Shown: piece by piece, positions 13,068 to 24,157 of the stretch
Numbering within the stretch: position 1 is the stretch's first letter
How the letters are laid out: every line of letters begins with the position of its first letter
DNA from: Chamaecrista fasciculata
Taxonomy: Eukaryota > Streptophyta > Magnoliopsida > Fabales > Fabaceae
Reading direction: 5' to 3'
Assembly (NCBI GenBank): GCA_003254925.1
Contig: QANZ01029687.1
Span: forward strand, 206,799 to 270,798
Length of the DNA: 64,000 bases
Made by a program: the position numbers and the translations under genes
Notes under the pieces: model-generated
Database searches by the model: none
What the model was told of the DNA's origin: nothing
Seen by the model: only the letters and a program-made list of their open reading frames with translations

Positions 13068-14215
13068 GCTTTACCACTCTGAAAAAACGAAAGCTCTGCT
13101 ACACCCAATCTATGAAATAGTGGGTCCGTCTCTTCAGTTAAAACCTACAATCACCTCAAAACAGTAAGTGGGTGATTATTCAAACTAAAAAAAACTACTT
13201 TCTGTTGAAACTGTGCGATTCTACTATCAAAAAGTTCAAATCAAGGGGATTTTACAACAAAGGATATAATTTTGCCGAAGCCGTTGAAAGAATAAAGAAA
13301 GGAGCTTTTTTTTTTCTTGCTCTTAGTTCTACTCAGACAACCTTATAGGCATAAACCTAAGGATCTATGGTTATATATTAAGCCTTTGATCTGCAAGCCT
13401 AGGAAGCAATAAGCATACATCACAGAAAGAACATTCCATTAAAAAGAAGAAAAAGACGGGGATTCAAGATGCATAACGAAGATACCCATCTCAGAAATGA
13501 AAGGAGATTTCTTCAAAAGCATAATGTGCTCTCTCTCAAATAGAATGCTGATGAAAAGGAAAGTACTTTCGGGAGTATTTTCTAGCTATAGAGTGCGATA
13601 CCTTTTAAAAAATGTGCAGAGAATGGAAGGTTTTGTTTAACTATAGCATTAGCAGAGATCAGAATCACCGACGCCAAGCTCTCGCAGATTCGATTCTTCC
13701 TACATTAAAGCGCTCAAAGCCACTTCCTTTGGCAACATCATCAAACACACCAAAAACCAAAAGAAGGATCTTTCTTTCTGAACAGCAAAAGTGGTTACCA
13801 CAGACACTGATGATGACGCCTCAAAAAACAAAAATTGCCACTACCCGCCAACTGGGTGATTTCTTTTTCTTTTTTTTTTTCTCTCCTCGCCAATTCAAAC
13901 AGAGAATAGAAAGAGGAAAAAGCGCATGCAATCAAGTAATGAGATACCCAGAAAGCCTATCATCACAAAGAAGCGATTTTGACTATACTTTCATTGATTG
14001 AAGAAAACCCTTATGGGTTATGATGAGAGTAGTGAAGAAGAGATTGTAAGAGTGATGGGCAATGTGACATCTGAAAAACCCAAAGGCCAAGGAAGAAGAA
14101 AGCAAACAGCTTTTGGAAGAGAGACCCTAGAGAGAGAGAGAGAGAGAACGGAACAGCAAAGTGTTGGGAAAAAAGGGAGAAGAAAATGCAATAAATGTGA
14201 GCAGTGAAGGCAGCG
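13068..14215 (-). promoter_or_regulatory. 5' UTR, leader intron and proximal promoter of the DUF1666 gene (inferred)
   Basis: A TTTTTTCAG|AGTGG acceptor lies at about 13081, just before the ATG, and an AAAAG|GTATCG donor at about 13602. These suggest a leader intron of about 520 bp and a leader exon extending upward toward 14.1-14.2 kb. A CT-microsatellite (minus strand, about 14129-14147) of the kind common in plant 5' UTRs lies there. The assignment rests on splice-site fit only. Confidence 0.45.
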
Positions 14216-14527
14216 AGCACGCTGATTGCTTTGTCTGATTACCCCTTTTTTTAATATTAAAAAAAGGATGTATTTGGCGTTAAAATGGTCATTGAGAGAA
14301 TAAAAATTGAAGTTTTCCGTAATGCAAGCAGGAAAGGCGAGAAGCTAGAATAAGAGAGAGAGAGAGAGAGAAGGTGTGTGTGTAACAGTAGAGGACAAGA
14401 GAAAGTGTCATCGTACAGAGAAAGAATATCATCAGAAGTGAGGCATTCAGATTTCAGAGGGAAAACCGCGCAAAAGTTTCTCGAGGAAAAAAAAAAGGGA
14501 CGAAAATGCAAAAAGTTAAAACATTAT

Positions 14528-14600
14528 TTCCGTTGCCGGGAATCGAACCCGGGTCTCTCGGGTGAGAGCCGAGTATCCTAACCAACTAGACTACAACGGA
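14528..14600 (-). tRNA. tRNA-Glu, anticodon CTC
   Basis: A 73-nt cloverleaf on the minus strand. The acceptor stem TCCGTTG pairs with CAACGGA and is followed by discriminator A. The D-arm has the A-box TAGTCTAGTTGG, the anticodon stem CTCGG/CCGAG encloses loop CTCTCAC with anticodon CTC, and the T-arm contains the B-box GGTTCGAATCC. There is no intron. A T-rich stretch lies about 20 nt downstream on the coding-strand sense (polymerase III terminator candidate). It decodes GAG as glutamate in cytosolic translation. Confidence 0.97.
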
Positions 14601-14840
14601 ATGTTAGTTATTTAATTATTTTTTTCTTAAATGAATGTTTTCTTCTTTTACTTTTGGATTTCCAAACGCAGTAAACAAACAATTTTGGTATATTTAATTT
14701 AATGAAATATGGCTAAATTATAAAAAATTATTAAATTTAGTATATTTAATTATACTAAATTTATTTTAAAAAATAAGAGAAATTATGATTAAGTCTCAAG
14801 GTCTAGTAGACGCATTTTGCTCAATCTGTGTATATTGTAG

Positions 14841-15142
14841 TCTAGGAAGCATGGACACTTCATTTTGAAGGCGTGTCGCTGTGTCAGACACGTGTCAGTG
14901 TCCGACACTCGTATGACACCGACACAACACATATCCATAAAATTTAGAATATAAATCAATTTTTTATAACTTTAACATGATAGGCAAGAGAAAATAATAA
15001 TAGATATGACATATATTATGAATAAAAATTGTAATTTTTAATTTTTTCATTAAAAATTATGAATATTTAATTATTTATATATATAAATATATGCCGTGTC
15101 GTGTCACGTAATTTTGAGAGTTTGACGTGTCGCTGTGTCCGT
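14841..15142 (-). mobile_element. GACACG-rich TIR element, copy 1, cut by the assembly gap
   Basis: This starts with the inverted end CTAGGAAGCATGGACAC and matches the reverse complement of the element at 23107-23468 through to the gap at 15143. The interior has an AT-rich core and a GTGTC/GACAC-rich end. Its second terminus is missing because the N run begins exactly in the GACACG-repeat end. Confidence 0.8.
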
Positions 15143-15328
15143 NNNNNNNNNNNNNNNNNNNNNNNNNNNNNNNNNNNNNNNNNNNNNNNNNNNNNNNNNN
15201 NNNNNNNNNNNNNNNNNNNNNNNNNNNNNNNNNNNNNNNNNNNNNNNNNNNNNNNNNNNNNNNNNNNNNNNNNNNNNNNNNNNNNNNNNNNNNNNNNNNN
15301 NNNNNNNNNNNNNNNNNNNNNNNNNNNN
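15143..15328. other. Assembly gap (186 N)
   Basis: Run of N. It begins inside the GTGTCC-rich terminal part of a TIR element and ends before an A-run, so the missing sequence probably includes the rest of that element. Any translation across the gap is meaningless. Confidence 1.
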
Positions 15329-15444
15329 AAAAAAAAATTTCGGCTAAACTTATTCATGACTGTTTCAATTCATTAATCATATTTATATGATTATATATTT
15401 ACTTATTTAGGTATTGGTAATTTGGTATTATATAATATATATAT

Positions 15445-15616
15445 ATTAATACGGGCCGGGCTTTCGGGCCGGGCTAGAAAAAAAGCCCGAGCCCGGCCCG
15501 TATTAAAACGGGCTTTTTAAAATTCGGGCTCGTTTTTTTTCGGGCTTTTATTTTCGGGCTCCTTTTCATTTTTTTCGGGCCGGGTAAATCGGGCCGGACG
15601 GGCTTTCGGGCTCATG
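15445..15616. repeat. CGGGC-motif cluster with strong hairpin potential
   Basis: A GC-rich island in AT-rich surroundings. It carries more than a dozen CGGGC/GCCCG words, and the arm ATACGGGCCGGGCTTTCGGG is followed by GCCCGAGCCCGGCCCGTAT, giving a long hairpin. It resembles GC-rich terminal regions of dispersed plant elements. No clear target-site duplication was seen and the family is unknown. Confidence 0.6.
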
Positions 15617-15808
15617 ATCAGGTCTAGTCATGTCTAGTGTAAGATCCAAAATTTTAGAGTGTAGTTTTGGAGAAATTAGAGCAGTATTAGGGGTCTTTAG
15701 TATTTTAGATAGACATTTAAGCTAGTATTAGGAGTTTTTAGTTTAGAATTTTTAGAAATTAGTAAGCTCGAGAGTTTAAAATTTTAATTGTTATATTTGA
15801 GACATACA

Positions 15809-15988
15809 TCTTATATTATATGGCTCCACCCCTTTCTGGTCATCCATGTTTAAAACTATAGTCCATGAAATTAAAAATAAGAGAAAATTTACTATTTAGT
15901 CTCTCTTTTTTTACTAAGTTAACAATTTAGTCCCTTATTTATTCTACATACATATTTGCATGTTCGTCAGGGCACGCAAAGCCCCTAG
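15809..15988 (+). mobile_element. Mini-Helitron, non-autonomous, copy 1 (180 bp)
   Basis: It begins TCTTATATTATATGGCTCC directly after an A and ends CCCCTAG directly before a T, matching the Helitron rule of A|TC...CTRR|T insertion without duplication. An imperfect hairpin (GCATGTTC...GGGCACGC) lies about 11 nt before the 3' end. It is about 90% identical by eye to the copy at 17772-17950. Non-coding. Confidence 0.82.
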
Positions 15989-16499
15989 TATTTTTATAAG
16001 CTTGTGATAAAAATATGAGAGCAAACGGAGTTAAAAATTTCCACGTGACTTTTTATTTTGACGCTATAATATAACACTTTTGAGTAAGAAGTAATAATTG
16101 ATAGAGAATGTATTCAAAAACAAATGCAATCTAGAAACTATTCATCGTCATGAATCCAATGAAATAAATTTTGTTAAGAAATTATATTTCCAGAATTTTG
16201 TGTTTTTAACAACTATTTTGAATAGATTTAAATATTTTCGGGTGTATAAGTAATTTCAGCCTCTTTTCGTGCATTAAAATTGTCTTTTATCCCCCAAAGT
16301 TGGTTAAAATTACAAAATAGCCCCATAAGTGCCAATTTCTGTTAATTTTTTAACGTAATTAAAACTCAAGGTACCAAAACGTTAACGGAGAATATTAGAG
16401 GATACTAGAATGTCACTTTTTAAACCACAAGGTACCAAAGTATAATTTATTCTATATTTTATTATAAAATTTCAATAAATATATAAAATATGATAAAAA

Positions 16500-17080
16500 A
16501 AATTTATACATGACTTATCAGAATAAATGTTGTTTGGACCGAACTTGCTCAGACAGTCCGATTAATACAACAGCTAACTAAAGAAGAAAGCGGTCTCGTT
16601 CGACCAAAAACCATTTTGAGAATTGAATCAAATTTGACCATAAATAAATAATTAAAATGTTGAATCGAGTTCAACCGTTGGACCGTTAAAAATCGGGACA
16701 ATCCAAATCATTTTCCCTTTAAATTGAATTTATGAATGGACCAACTCTGTAAATCCAAATAAAAAGTAACCAAGTGAATATGAAATATGAGGCTTTTGCA
16801 TTGTATCATCATTGTTTTGACTTCATCTCATTTATATTTTGGCCTCTCATATATTAATATTTTTTAGTTTAGTCTTTTAAAAAGATTTTTTCTCAATTTA
16901 GTCCTTAAAAATATTTTTCCTCTTTCATTTAGTCTCTCAAAAATTGTTTTACTATTAATATTAATCTCTTTATCTATCTAAATTATTATATATTGTAAAG
17001 ATGAATTAATTTTCATAAATTGTCAATTTATAACTATCCACTATGATATGATTATTATTGTAGTATTCATATTTCACATA
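16500..17080. repeat. Dispersed repeat, inverted relative to about 48480-48960
   Basis: The ordered phrases here (a GTTGGACCGTTAAAAATCGGG block, a GCATTGTATCATCATTG block, then TTTAGTCTCTCAAAAA) recur in reverse complement at about 48.48-48.96 kb. The repeat is AT-rich, carries the 'rest of tagtccct' style common in plant foldback elements, and has no coding capacity. Family and exact borders are not determined. Confidence 0.6.
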
Positions 17081-17771
17081 TTACTTTTATTTAGAATAAT
17101 TAATAAGTATTTTTTTTATATTATTTAGTTCAACTATTTGTTCAATTAGTTAAACTGATCACATCATAAATTGAATATTTTTTCGGTTCACTACAAAATT
17201 TGGTTTTGACAATATTGATCAAAATGTTAAATATATATTTTTGTATAATTAATCGTAAAATAAAAATAAATGAGTCAAACAAATTTATTGTTAAAAAAAT
17301 TTGTGACAAAAATATTAAAAAAAAAAAGAATTACCTTTTTTTTAATTCTTTGAAGAATTGTCGATATTCCCTCAAGGAGTATCTACAACTTTTTCCAAGA
17401 AATATACCTCTTTATCTTTTGATTTGTAAATATAATTTTCTAGTATAAATTAGTCTTTTAAAATTTATCATGACTTTATTCCCATATGGAATGGGCATGG
17501 GAAGGCATTTTATGTGCATCTTTTTTTATTATTGTTTGGTTTCTTTGATGAAAAATGACAAAATTTCCTATAACCCAAAATTATGTGACCGACTTTTTTT
17601 AATACCTTTTACATATTTAATTTTTTTGAGAAAATTGTTGTTAGAGATTTCTGAAATTACACGTAAATTTAATATTATGGAACAAATTCCTTAAGCAGTA
17701 GTGTGGGTATACTTTGACGGTGTCTTCCAATTATTGAATGGAATGCGAAAAAATATATATATATATATATA

Positions 17772-17950
17772 TCTTATATTATATGGCTCCACCCCTTCTG
17801 GTCGTCCATGTTTAAAACTATAATATATGAAATTAAAAATAAGAGAAAATTTACTATTTGGTCTCTCTTTCTTTACTAAGTTAACAATTTAGTCCCTTAT
17901 TTATTCTACATACATATTTGCGTGCCCGTTAGGGCACGCAAAGCCCCTAG
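17772..17950 (+). mobile_element. Mini-Helitron, non-autonomous, copy 2 (179 bp)
   Basis: Same family and orientation as 15809-15988, with the 5' end TC after A and 3' CTAG before T. The terminal hairpin is perfect: GCGTGCCC (17920-17927), loop GTTA, GGGCACGC (17932-17939), then 7 nt and CTAG. This is a textbook Helitron 3' terminus. Confidence 0.88.
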
Positions 17951-17999
17951 TATATATATATGTAAAGAAAAGGGTTTATACTTTTTTATTTGGAAAGTT

Positions 18000-20316
18000 T
18001 AATTTTTTTTTTTTAATTTTTTAAGGAAAGGAAATAGAGAAATAAATGAAGGGTACAATTAATATTAATGTTACAAATATTTTTATTGCTTTTAAATTTT
18101 ATGACTTGTTTTATTAGTTTTCTACTTTTCTTTATTTCAACTTCAATTTTTGTTCTATTATCAAAAGATGTTTGATTTTCAAATAAAGCATTGCTAGGAT
18201 GGATATCTTGTTAGAAAAATTATATTATATATATATATTGGTTCACATTAATTGTTTAAAGTATTTTTTTGTTTAATAAAATAAAAGGGTAAATAACTAA
18301 AGCTAGGGGCATAGAGAGGAAGACCTAGTTCTCGGAGTTTGAATCTGAAGATTAATAAATCAAGTACGCTCTCTCTTATTTTTAGTTTCAATGTTTCAGC
18401 ATTTCAATTAGCTCGATTAAAGTTGGTTCCGCTCACTGTTTATACTTACATTTGGTATAGCCTACTATAATTGGGGTGTTGGATCTTGAATCAAGGTTTT
18501 TTATTTTGCAATTATTTACATAATAATTCGTAGCTTTGAGTCCCTTTTTTGAATCGAATGTAGACTTTTTGGTGATATTATGTTTAGGGCTTTTACTCCT
18601 CTCTGGATAAGATAAGATTCGATTTGATATATTATGTGTCAAAAAAATATGCGTTGTGCTAGAAAAATTCATGTATTAAAGTTACTGCGATGAACATGTA
18701 TTTTTCCAGATTTCGAATGTTTAATATTTTCGATTTCGTGCATTTTGGTCCTTGAATCTTTTGATTCTTGTTTGTTTTCGAAAATCGATTCAAGGGTCTT
18801 GTTTATCACGTTATTATGAACACATAACATGCAAAAATCTCTGGATTGGAGCTTGTTTGGGGTGAAAATCGAAAACCCATTTACCATAGCGTTTTTTCGA
18901 ACTTTTTAAGCTTCGATTCGTGTTTGTTTCAGTTTGTTGTTACACATAGTTTATGGGTTTTGTTTTTCGGCACACTGAGATCATTAGCCCTCCGAAAATT
19001 TTGTGAAATAAGCTCGATTTGGTGGTTTTTTCGATTTGGTCCAAGTTAGGGTTCATGGTTCGTTTTTCTTAGTTTTTGAGGCGTTTTTCAGCTTGATCTT
19101 TTGCAATCAATTCATGGAATTGAGTTAGAATCATGAAACCATCAAAACTCATGCGAGATCTGATCAAAACGAGCTCAAAATCGGACCAACAATGGCGGAT
19201 GAACAGTAACCTGCGTGAGAGGAAGAAGAAGAACAGTGTTCTTCGCGGTCCATTTCGTTTTGCCTTCCTTTTGGTGCATTTTGCATTTTTGGTCCACTCT
19301 TTTTGTGCAATTTTCATTTGGGCCCTTTGCATTAATAAAAATTTGCAAAATAAAAATTGAGGCGTGACACTTCGTACATGGGCTCTTGATTTAGGGTGCC
19401 AATCATATCATGGTTTTTTTTTTTGTGAATACATATTTTGTTTATTGGTTATCCAATTATGTAATTGCAAACGAAGTTATTCGCAAGTTGTGGCTTTTTT
19501 TTAAATGCCCAATTAAAACCCATTTTGGGATACTTGCTCAAAAATTTGATTTCTCATTTAGTGGGATTTTTTTTTCTGAATTTTTCGAGCACCCGAAATA
19601 TTTTTTTTGGGTAATTTCCATAACACTAATCATTAGTTTTGGTGTACGTACTATTAGAATTTTGATTTGAAAATTTTTTGTGCATATTTTTTGGATTATT
19701 GTTGACCATATATGTTTGCCTCTCTCCTTAATATTGTGGTTTGGTATATCAAATATTTTTGACCTAATAATATGCACTTAAATTGTTGTTTTATGCCCAA
19801 AATTATTTTTGAGGCCCTTTTGGTCAAACTTTTGGAAATTCTTGGTTATGGAAATTAGTTTGACATTGTTTACAACTTGTGATTGAGTGCTCACCTATCG
19901 TGGGTCTGATTGCAAAGTTGTTTTATTTTGTGGACCAAAAATTGTATTGACAGTGGTCATACTCTATCGGTGTGTCATTTGTTTTTTTTTTGATCCAAAC
20001 CGGCGTGTCATTTGTTAATGCAATCTGTTTTGATATAATTAATTGCTTAGTTCAGTTTTGTGGACCAATTCAATAATTAATTAATGTTATCCAAGTGGGA
20101 GAGATTATAATTTTCTGTGTGGATTAGCATTAATTAATTAACTATTATTTGAAATACTAATTAATTCAAAAGGTTCTAAAATTCTTAAAAAGGTGCTAAA
20201 ATTGTTGTTAAAAGTTAAAATTGATAATTGTGACATATATAATTCTATATGGTGCTTTCTAGTCTGGAAATTTTGTTTCTTGAGTTGTTGAAAATTTTAA
20301 TCACTAAAGTGATTTA
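18000..20316. other. Intergenic DNA without recognised gene
   Basis: AT-rich. The stretch 18430-19370 is less AT-rich and has several short open frames on both strands, but none has a recognisable motif or convincing splice structure. It could be decayed retroelement or pseudogenic DNA; I cannot tell which. Confidence 0.4.
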
Positions 20317-20460
20317 GGGTGTGTTTGGTTTAACATTATCTTTTCATTACAATTTCATTATCCCAATTTTCATTACATAACTTAAGCTACAGTGCTATAT
20401 GGGTGTTTGTTTTCCAATTATAAAGTCATTATAAAAATATCACTTNTTTTAACATATATA
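20317..20460. repeat. Partial copy of a GGGTGTGTTTGG-ended repeat
   Basis: It begins with GGGTGTGTTTGGTT and shares the phrase CTACAGTGCTATATGGGTGT with the larger copy at 33481-34280. Only one end is present, and a single N at 20446 lies close to where the similarity stops, so an assembly collapse is possible. Confidence 0.6.
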
Positions 20461-20708
20461 TATTTCATGAAGAAGAGCATTGCTTCAACTTTCTAATCTG
20501 CAAAGAGGAGAAAAAATGTCAACAATGAAAGGATCATGTGTTAAAATATTAAAAAAGTACTAACTAAGTTTGTAATTAGAATATAATGATGATTAAGGTG
20601 CTAGCGATTTTGACCTTAAATACGTAGTTAAAATGCCTAATTTCTTTTTTATTAAAGTTAGTTAAGGTAACATTAAAGTTACCTTCGCTTGATTATCATG
20701 CCGATGAA

Positions 20709-21827
20709 TTAACAAATATTTTGGAAAACTTCCTTGTAAACGATATTGTTTGTCACATTCATTGGCAAATTTTCTTTGTCATGCATAAGAATTTTCAGAC
20801 CATTTTTACTCTTCACTCTTGAGATAGCCACATATAATTGGCCATGAGTGAAGATTGATTTTAGAAGATATAGTCCAACATTTTCCAATGACTGGCCTTG
20901 ACTTTTATTGATGGTCATGGCATATGATATTGACAAAGGAAATTGTCTTCGTTGGAGCTTAAATGGCCATTTTGTATCTGATGGGCTTAAATTCATCCGA
21001 GGAATGAAGACTTGTCGCCCAAAGTTATTTCCATTCATTACAGTGGCGCCAATCACATGTGTGCCTAATTGTGTTACAATTAATCTAGTGCCGTTACAGA
21101 GGCCTGAAGATTGGTCAATATTTCTCAGTAGCATAACTGGAATACCAATCTTTAGACACAATTTGTGATTTGGAAGTCCTGAACATTTGATGCTGTTTAG
21201 AAATTCTGTTGTATATAATGAATGTCAAAGATTGTCATCATTGGTAGAGAAGGAAACTGAATCTGAGCTTAGATATGTCCTCTCAGACCCAGGAATTTGG
21301 CTTAAGACAAATTCATTAATTTTTTCTACAGCTTCCAAGGTAGGAGCAAGTATAGCTCTGTCTTTTAAGTACTCTGGATCATTAAATCTTTAGTGCAAGT
21401 TAGGATATGTATTAGACACTATCGCATGCAAGGGATCTGTAAAATTTGTTAACAATAAGTCCTCTGGAATTTGAATTTCAACTTCTCCATCATTAGGTTC
21501 ATTTACTTTTCCTTCACCAACATTGAGAATCCATGCAGCAAACTTTTGTAACTCTTATGTATTATGAGTTTTATCAAACTTGAGTCTCATATTTTTGGAT
21601 AATGTTAAAACTTGACAGTGATCCCAAATGTAGGAAGAGTTCAAGGAATTATAGACAATGTCTGATCTTGATCCTTTAGGAATCACAGGGAGAATTTGCC
21701 TAAAATCACCACCAAATACTATGATTTTGCCTCCAAAAGGGATTTGATCACTGTTTGGGTTGTCAATACTCAACAAATCACGAAAAGTTGATTTAGAGTT
21801 TGAATTACTACATTGTCCTGTGTGCAC
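20709..21827 (-). pseudogene. Helitron PIF1-like helicase, decayed C-terminal part
   Basis: This encodes the helicase half of a plant Helitron replication protein. In one frame on the minus strand one sees the motif II/III region [19 protein letters not shown], then SKNMRLK, then the 2B-type segment IGIPVMLLRNIDQSSGLCNG, then SYAMTINKSQGQSLENVG and GQLYVAISRVKS of the C-terminal superfamily 1 motifs. Three in-frame stops interrupt the reading frame (near 21555, 21390 and 21225). The Walker A segment and the Rep nuclease domain are missing. Only the helicase core from motif II onward remains, so it is a dead copy. Helitron helicases unwind donor DNA during rolling-circle transposition. Confidence 0.85.
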
Positions 21828-21911
21828 AAATGAACAATTGGAATTAGAATTGTATCAATAGTCATCTAATGACAATGAAGAAGATTTAGAAAAATATAAC
21901 AATACTATGTA

Positions 21912-22510
21912 CCTCTATTTGATCTTGCACTAGTTAAATTTAAAAGTGGGGTCTGAGTTGAAGATTCCTCTGATGTCCCAGTTAATGACATCAGAGGAGA
22001 TGCTGTAAAGTTTGGAGCAGCAAAGGGTGAAATTTGAGTCCACTTTTCATTAAAAACATTGAACTCTGTGCTTGGCAGAAGAGAGTAGTCAGTGAGAATC
22101 AAATTATAGAATGCAATGAAAAAGTATATATGGAATAGTACCTTTGATTGTATTTGGTGGTGGTGATGAGTAATTTGTTATGCCAGTAGTAGATGTGTTA
22201 GGAATAGAAGGTAGTTCAAAAGGAATTGAAGCTGTTAATAGGCAATATAACTATGTCAGTCACACATCTGTTCTCAATTTAAATTTAAACTGTCATTGAA
22301 GCAAATAGGCAGATCTATCTGTAACTATTAAACAACATTAGAGCAAATAGAGGCAATATTAGTACCTTGGTGCGCTTCTGCTCGCTTTTGAAGCCTGATA
22401 ATTCGCCGCTTCTGTCTTGCTTGTTTTCCATCTTCCATGACTTGAGTGACTAAGACGCTAAATTCAGTAGAGCAATGAATCGGAAAAAATCCGCATGACT
22501 CCAATTCCAT
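21912..22510 (-). pseudogene. Possible N-terminal exons of the same Helitron gene
   Basis: Three short open segments on the minus strand with plausible splice sites: about 22510-22368 (from ATG, containing MEDGKQARQKRRIIRLQKRA), about 22230-22142 (Ser/Thr/Pro-rich, ending TIKG) and about 22070-21914. The basic KQARQKRR stretch followed by Ser/Thr/Pro-rich sequence resembles the leader regions of plant Helitron polyproteins, but no domain is recognisable. They sit just upstream of the helicase remnant on the same strand. The link is inference. Confidence 0.4.
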
Positions 22511-22590
22511 ATCAGCACCAAAGACACAAAGGAATAATCAATTTACTCATCTAACCTTATATTAAGACTAAGAAGTGAGAATTATCTGTA

Positions 22591-22706
22591 TGCATGACTT
22601 TTAATAAGTTAAATAAAATATTGAAGAGAAGGGGGGGGGGGGGTGAGGGAGAGAGATGTTCAGATTGATGAAAAATTGATAGATCATGATAAAATTATCA
22701 TTATTG
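22591..22706. repeat. Segment duplicated at 23893-24003, containing a G-run
   Basis: The block beginning TGCATGACTTTTAATAAG and ending ATTATCATTATTGCTA occurs here and again at about 23893-24003. The copy here has a run of about 14 G (from about 22631) where the other copy has six, showing slippage at a mononucleotide tract. Confidence 0.85.
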
Positions 22707-23106
22707 CTATACCTAAGAACATATAGTGTTTAATTTATAGTATCCATGATGACATGCAAAATACTGAGGTCTTCATAGGATAACATAAACACAAAAGAAT
22801 ATAATTAGAGAAAAAAGAAGTCATTAGCACCAAGGGTTTAGAACCAACAATCAACAGAGATACCTCACCTCATCAAATGGTGGCAATTCATATAAAGTGT
22901 CTTGTGGTTGCAATTCAATACCTTGTTAACCACTACTTCTTAATTCAATTGCTTCACAGACAATTGACAAAATCTGTGCTTTAGACTAATATTTACATCA
23001 AAAAATTATGTGCTTTACAACATATAGATCATGTTCTTAATCATATAAATCAAATAATAGAACAAAGAGCATATGCGAAACAGCACTAATGTTTAATAAT
23101 GGTAAT

Positions 23107-23468
23107 GCTTAAGCCTAGGAAGCATGGACACTGACACGGACACGGGACACGACACGGACACGGACACAGCGACACGCTAAACTCTCAAAATTACACGACA
23201 CGACACGTCATATATTTATATATATAAATAATTAAATATTCATAATTTTTAATGAAAAAGTTAAAAATTACAAGTTTTATTCATAATATATGTCATATAT
23301 ATTATTATTTTCTCTTATATGTCATGCTAAAGTCACAAAAAATTGATTTATATTTTAAAATTTATGAATATGTGTCGTGTCGGTGTCGTACGGGTGTCGG
23401 ACACTGACACGTGTCTGACACGGCGACACGGCCTCAAAATGAAGTGTCCATGCTTCTTAGGCTTAAGC
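23107..23468 (+). mobile_element. GACACG-rich TIR element, copy 2 (complete)
   Basis: A 362-bp element with 25-bp inverted ends matching at 24 of 25 positions (23107-23131 and 23444-23468), the outer part being GCTTAAGCCTA. Inside each end lies a GACACG/CGTGTC tandem region, with an AT-rich core between. No open frame encodes a transposase. The palindromic TTAA at each border leaves the exact target duplication ambiguous, and the superfamily is not assigned. Confidence 0.85.
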
Positions 23469-23742
23469 TAACTAATGCTAAAGCCAACTTTGACCTCAAT
23501 ATCTTTCCCTCCATTTTCAAAATGTCTGCCTGCTAGTGTTTTTCCATGATCCTTCTTTATCATCCACCATTACTTTGACAGATGCAATGGTAAATAAACA
23601 TCTATACTTCAGATTCAAACAGAATAAGCTCAAATATATAAAAATAGGATTCAAACAGGAATCATAATAAAAGATAAAATAAAGTAAAATGTGTCCTGAT
23701 TTCAAAAGGCAAGAAAGCAATATCAGTTGCAACGGATTCAAT

Positions 23743-24157
23743 ATTATCAAGATAAGCTAATTGTCAGCCTTTAATACAATGACAATGAAAACAGTAGCAT
23801 ATAGTATCTTATAAGTGTTGAGGTAGAACTTTAGGCATTCTCAAGTACACTTACTCTAGATAAGGGTATGGGAGTATATCTTGGAATGATTTTGCATGAC
23901 TTTTAATAAGTTAAATAAAATATTGAAGAGAAGGGGGGTGAGGGAGAGAGATGTTCAGATTGATGAAAAATTGATAGATCATGATAAAATTATCATTATT
24001 GCTAATTGTCAAGATAAGCTAATTGTCAGCCTTTAATACAATGACAATGAAAACAGTAGCATATAGTATCTTATAAGTGTTGAGGTAGAACTTTAGGCAT
24101 TCTCAAGTACACTTACTCTAGATAAGGGTATGGGAGTATATCTTGGAATGATTTTGC
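23743..24157. repeat. Local segmental duplication block
   Basis: The stretch 23743-23898 (TCAAGATAAGCTAATTGTCA onward to GGAATGATTTTGC) is repeated almost exactly at 24005-24157. Between the copies lies the duplicate of 22591-22706. The pattern is donor A, donor B, copy of A, copy of B, as expected from template switching or a compound duplication. Confidence 0.85.

Noticed and set aside
13612-14001. Plus-strand open frame of 129 codons
   Set aside because: It lies in the inferred leader region of the minus-strand DUF1666 gene, is low-complexity, and has no recognisable motif.
15067-15390. Open frames spanning the N run
   Set aside because: They consist mostly of unknown residues and have no evidential value.
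18430-19370. Possible protein gene or retroelement LTR
   Set aside because: Only short frames on both strands, no motif, no paired repeat and no clear ends.
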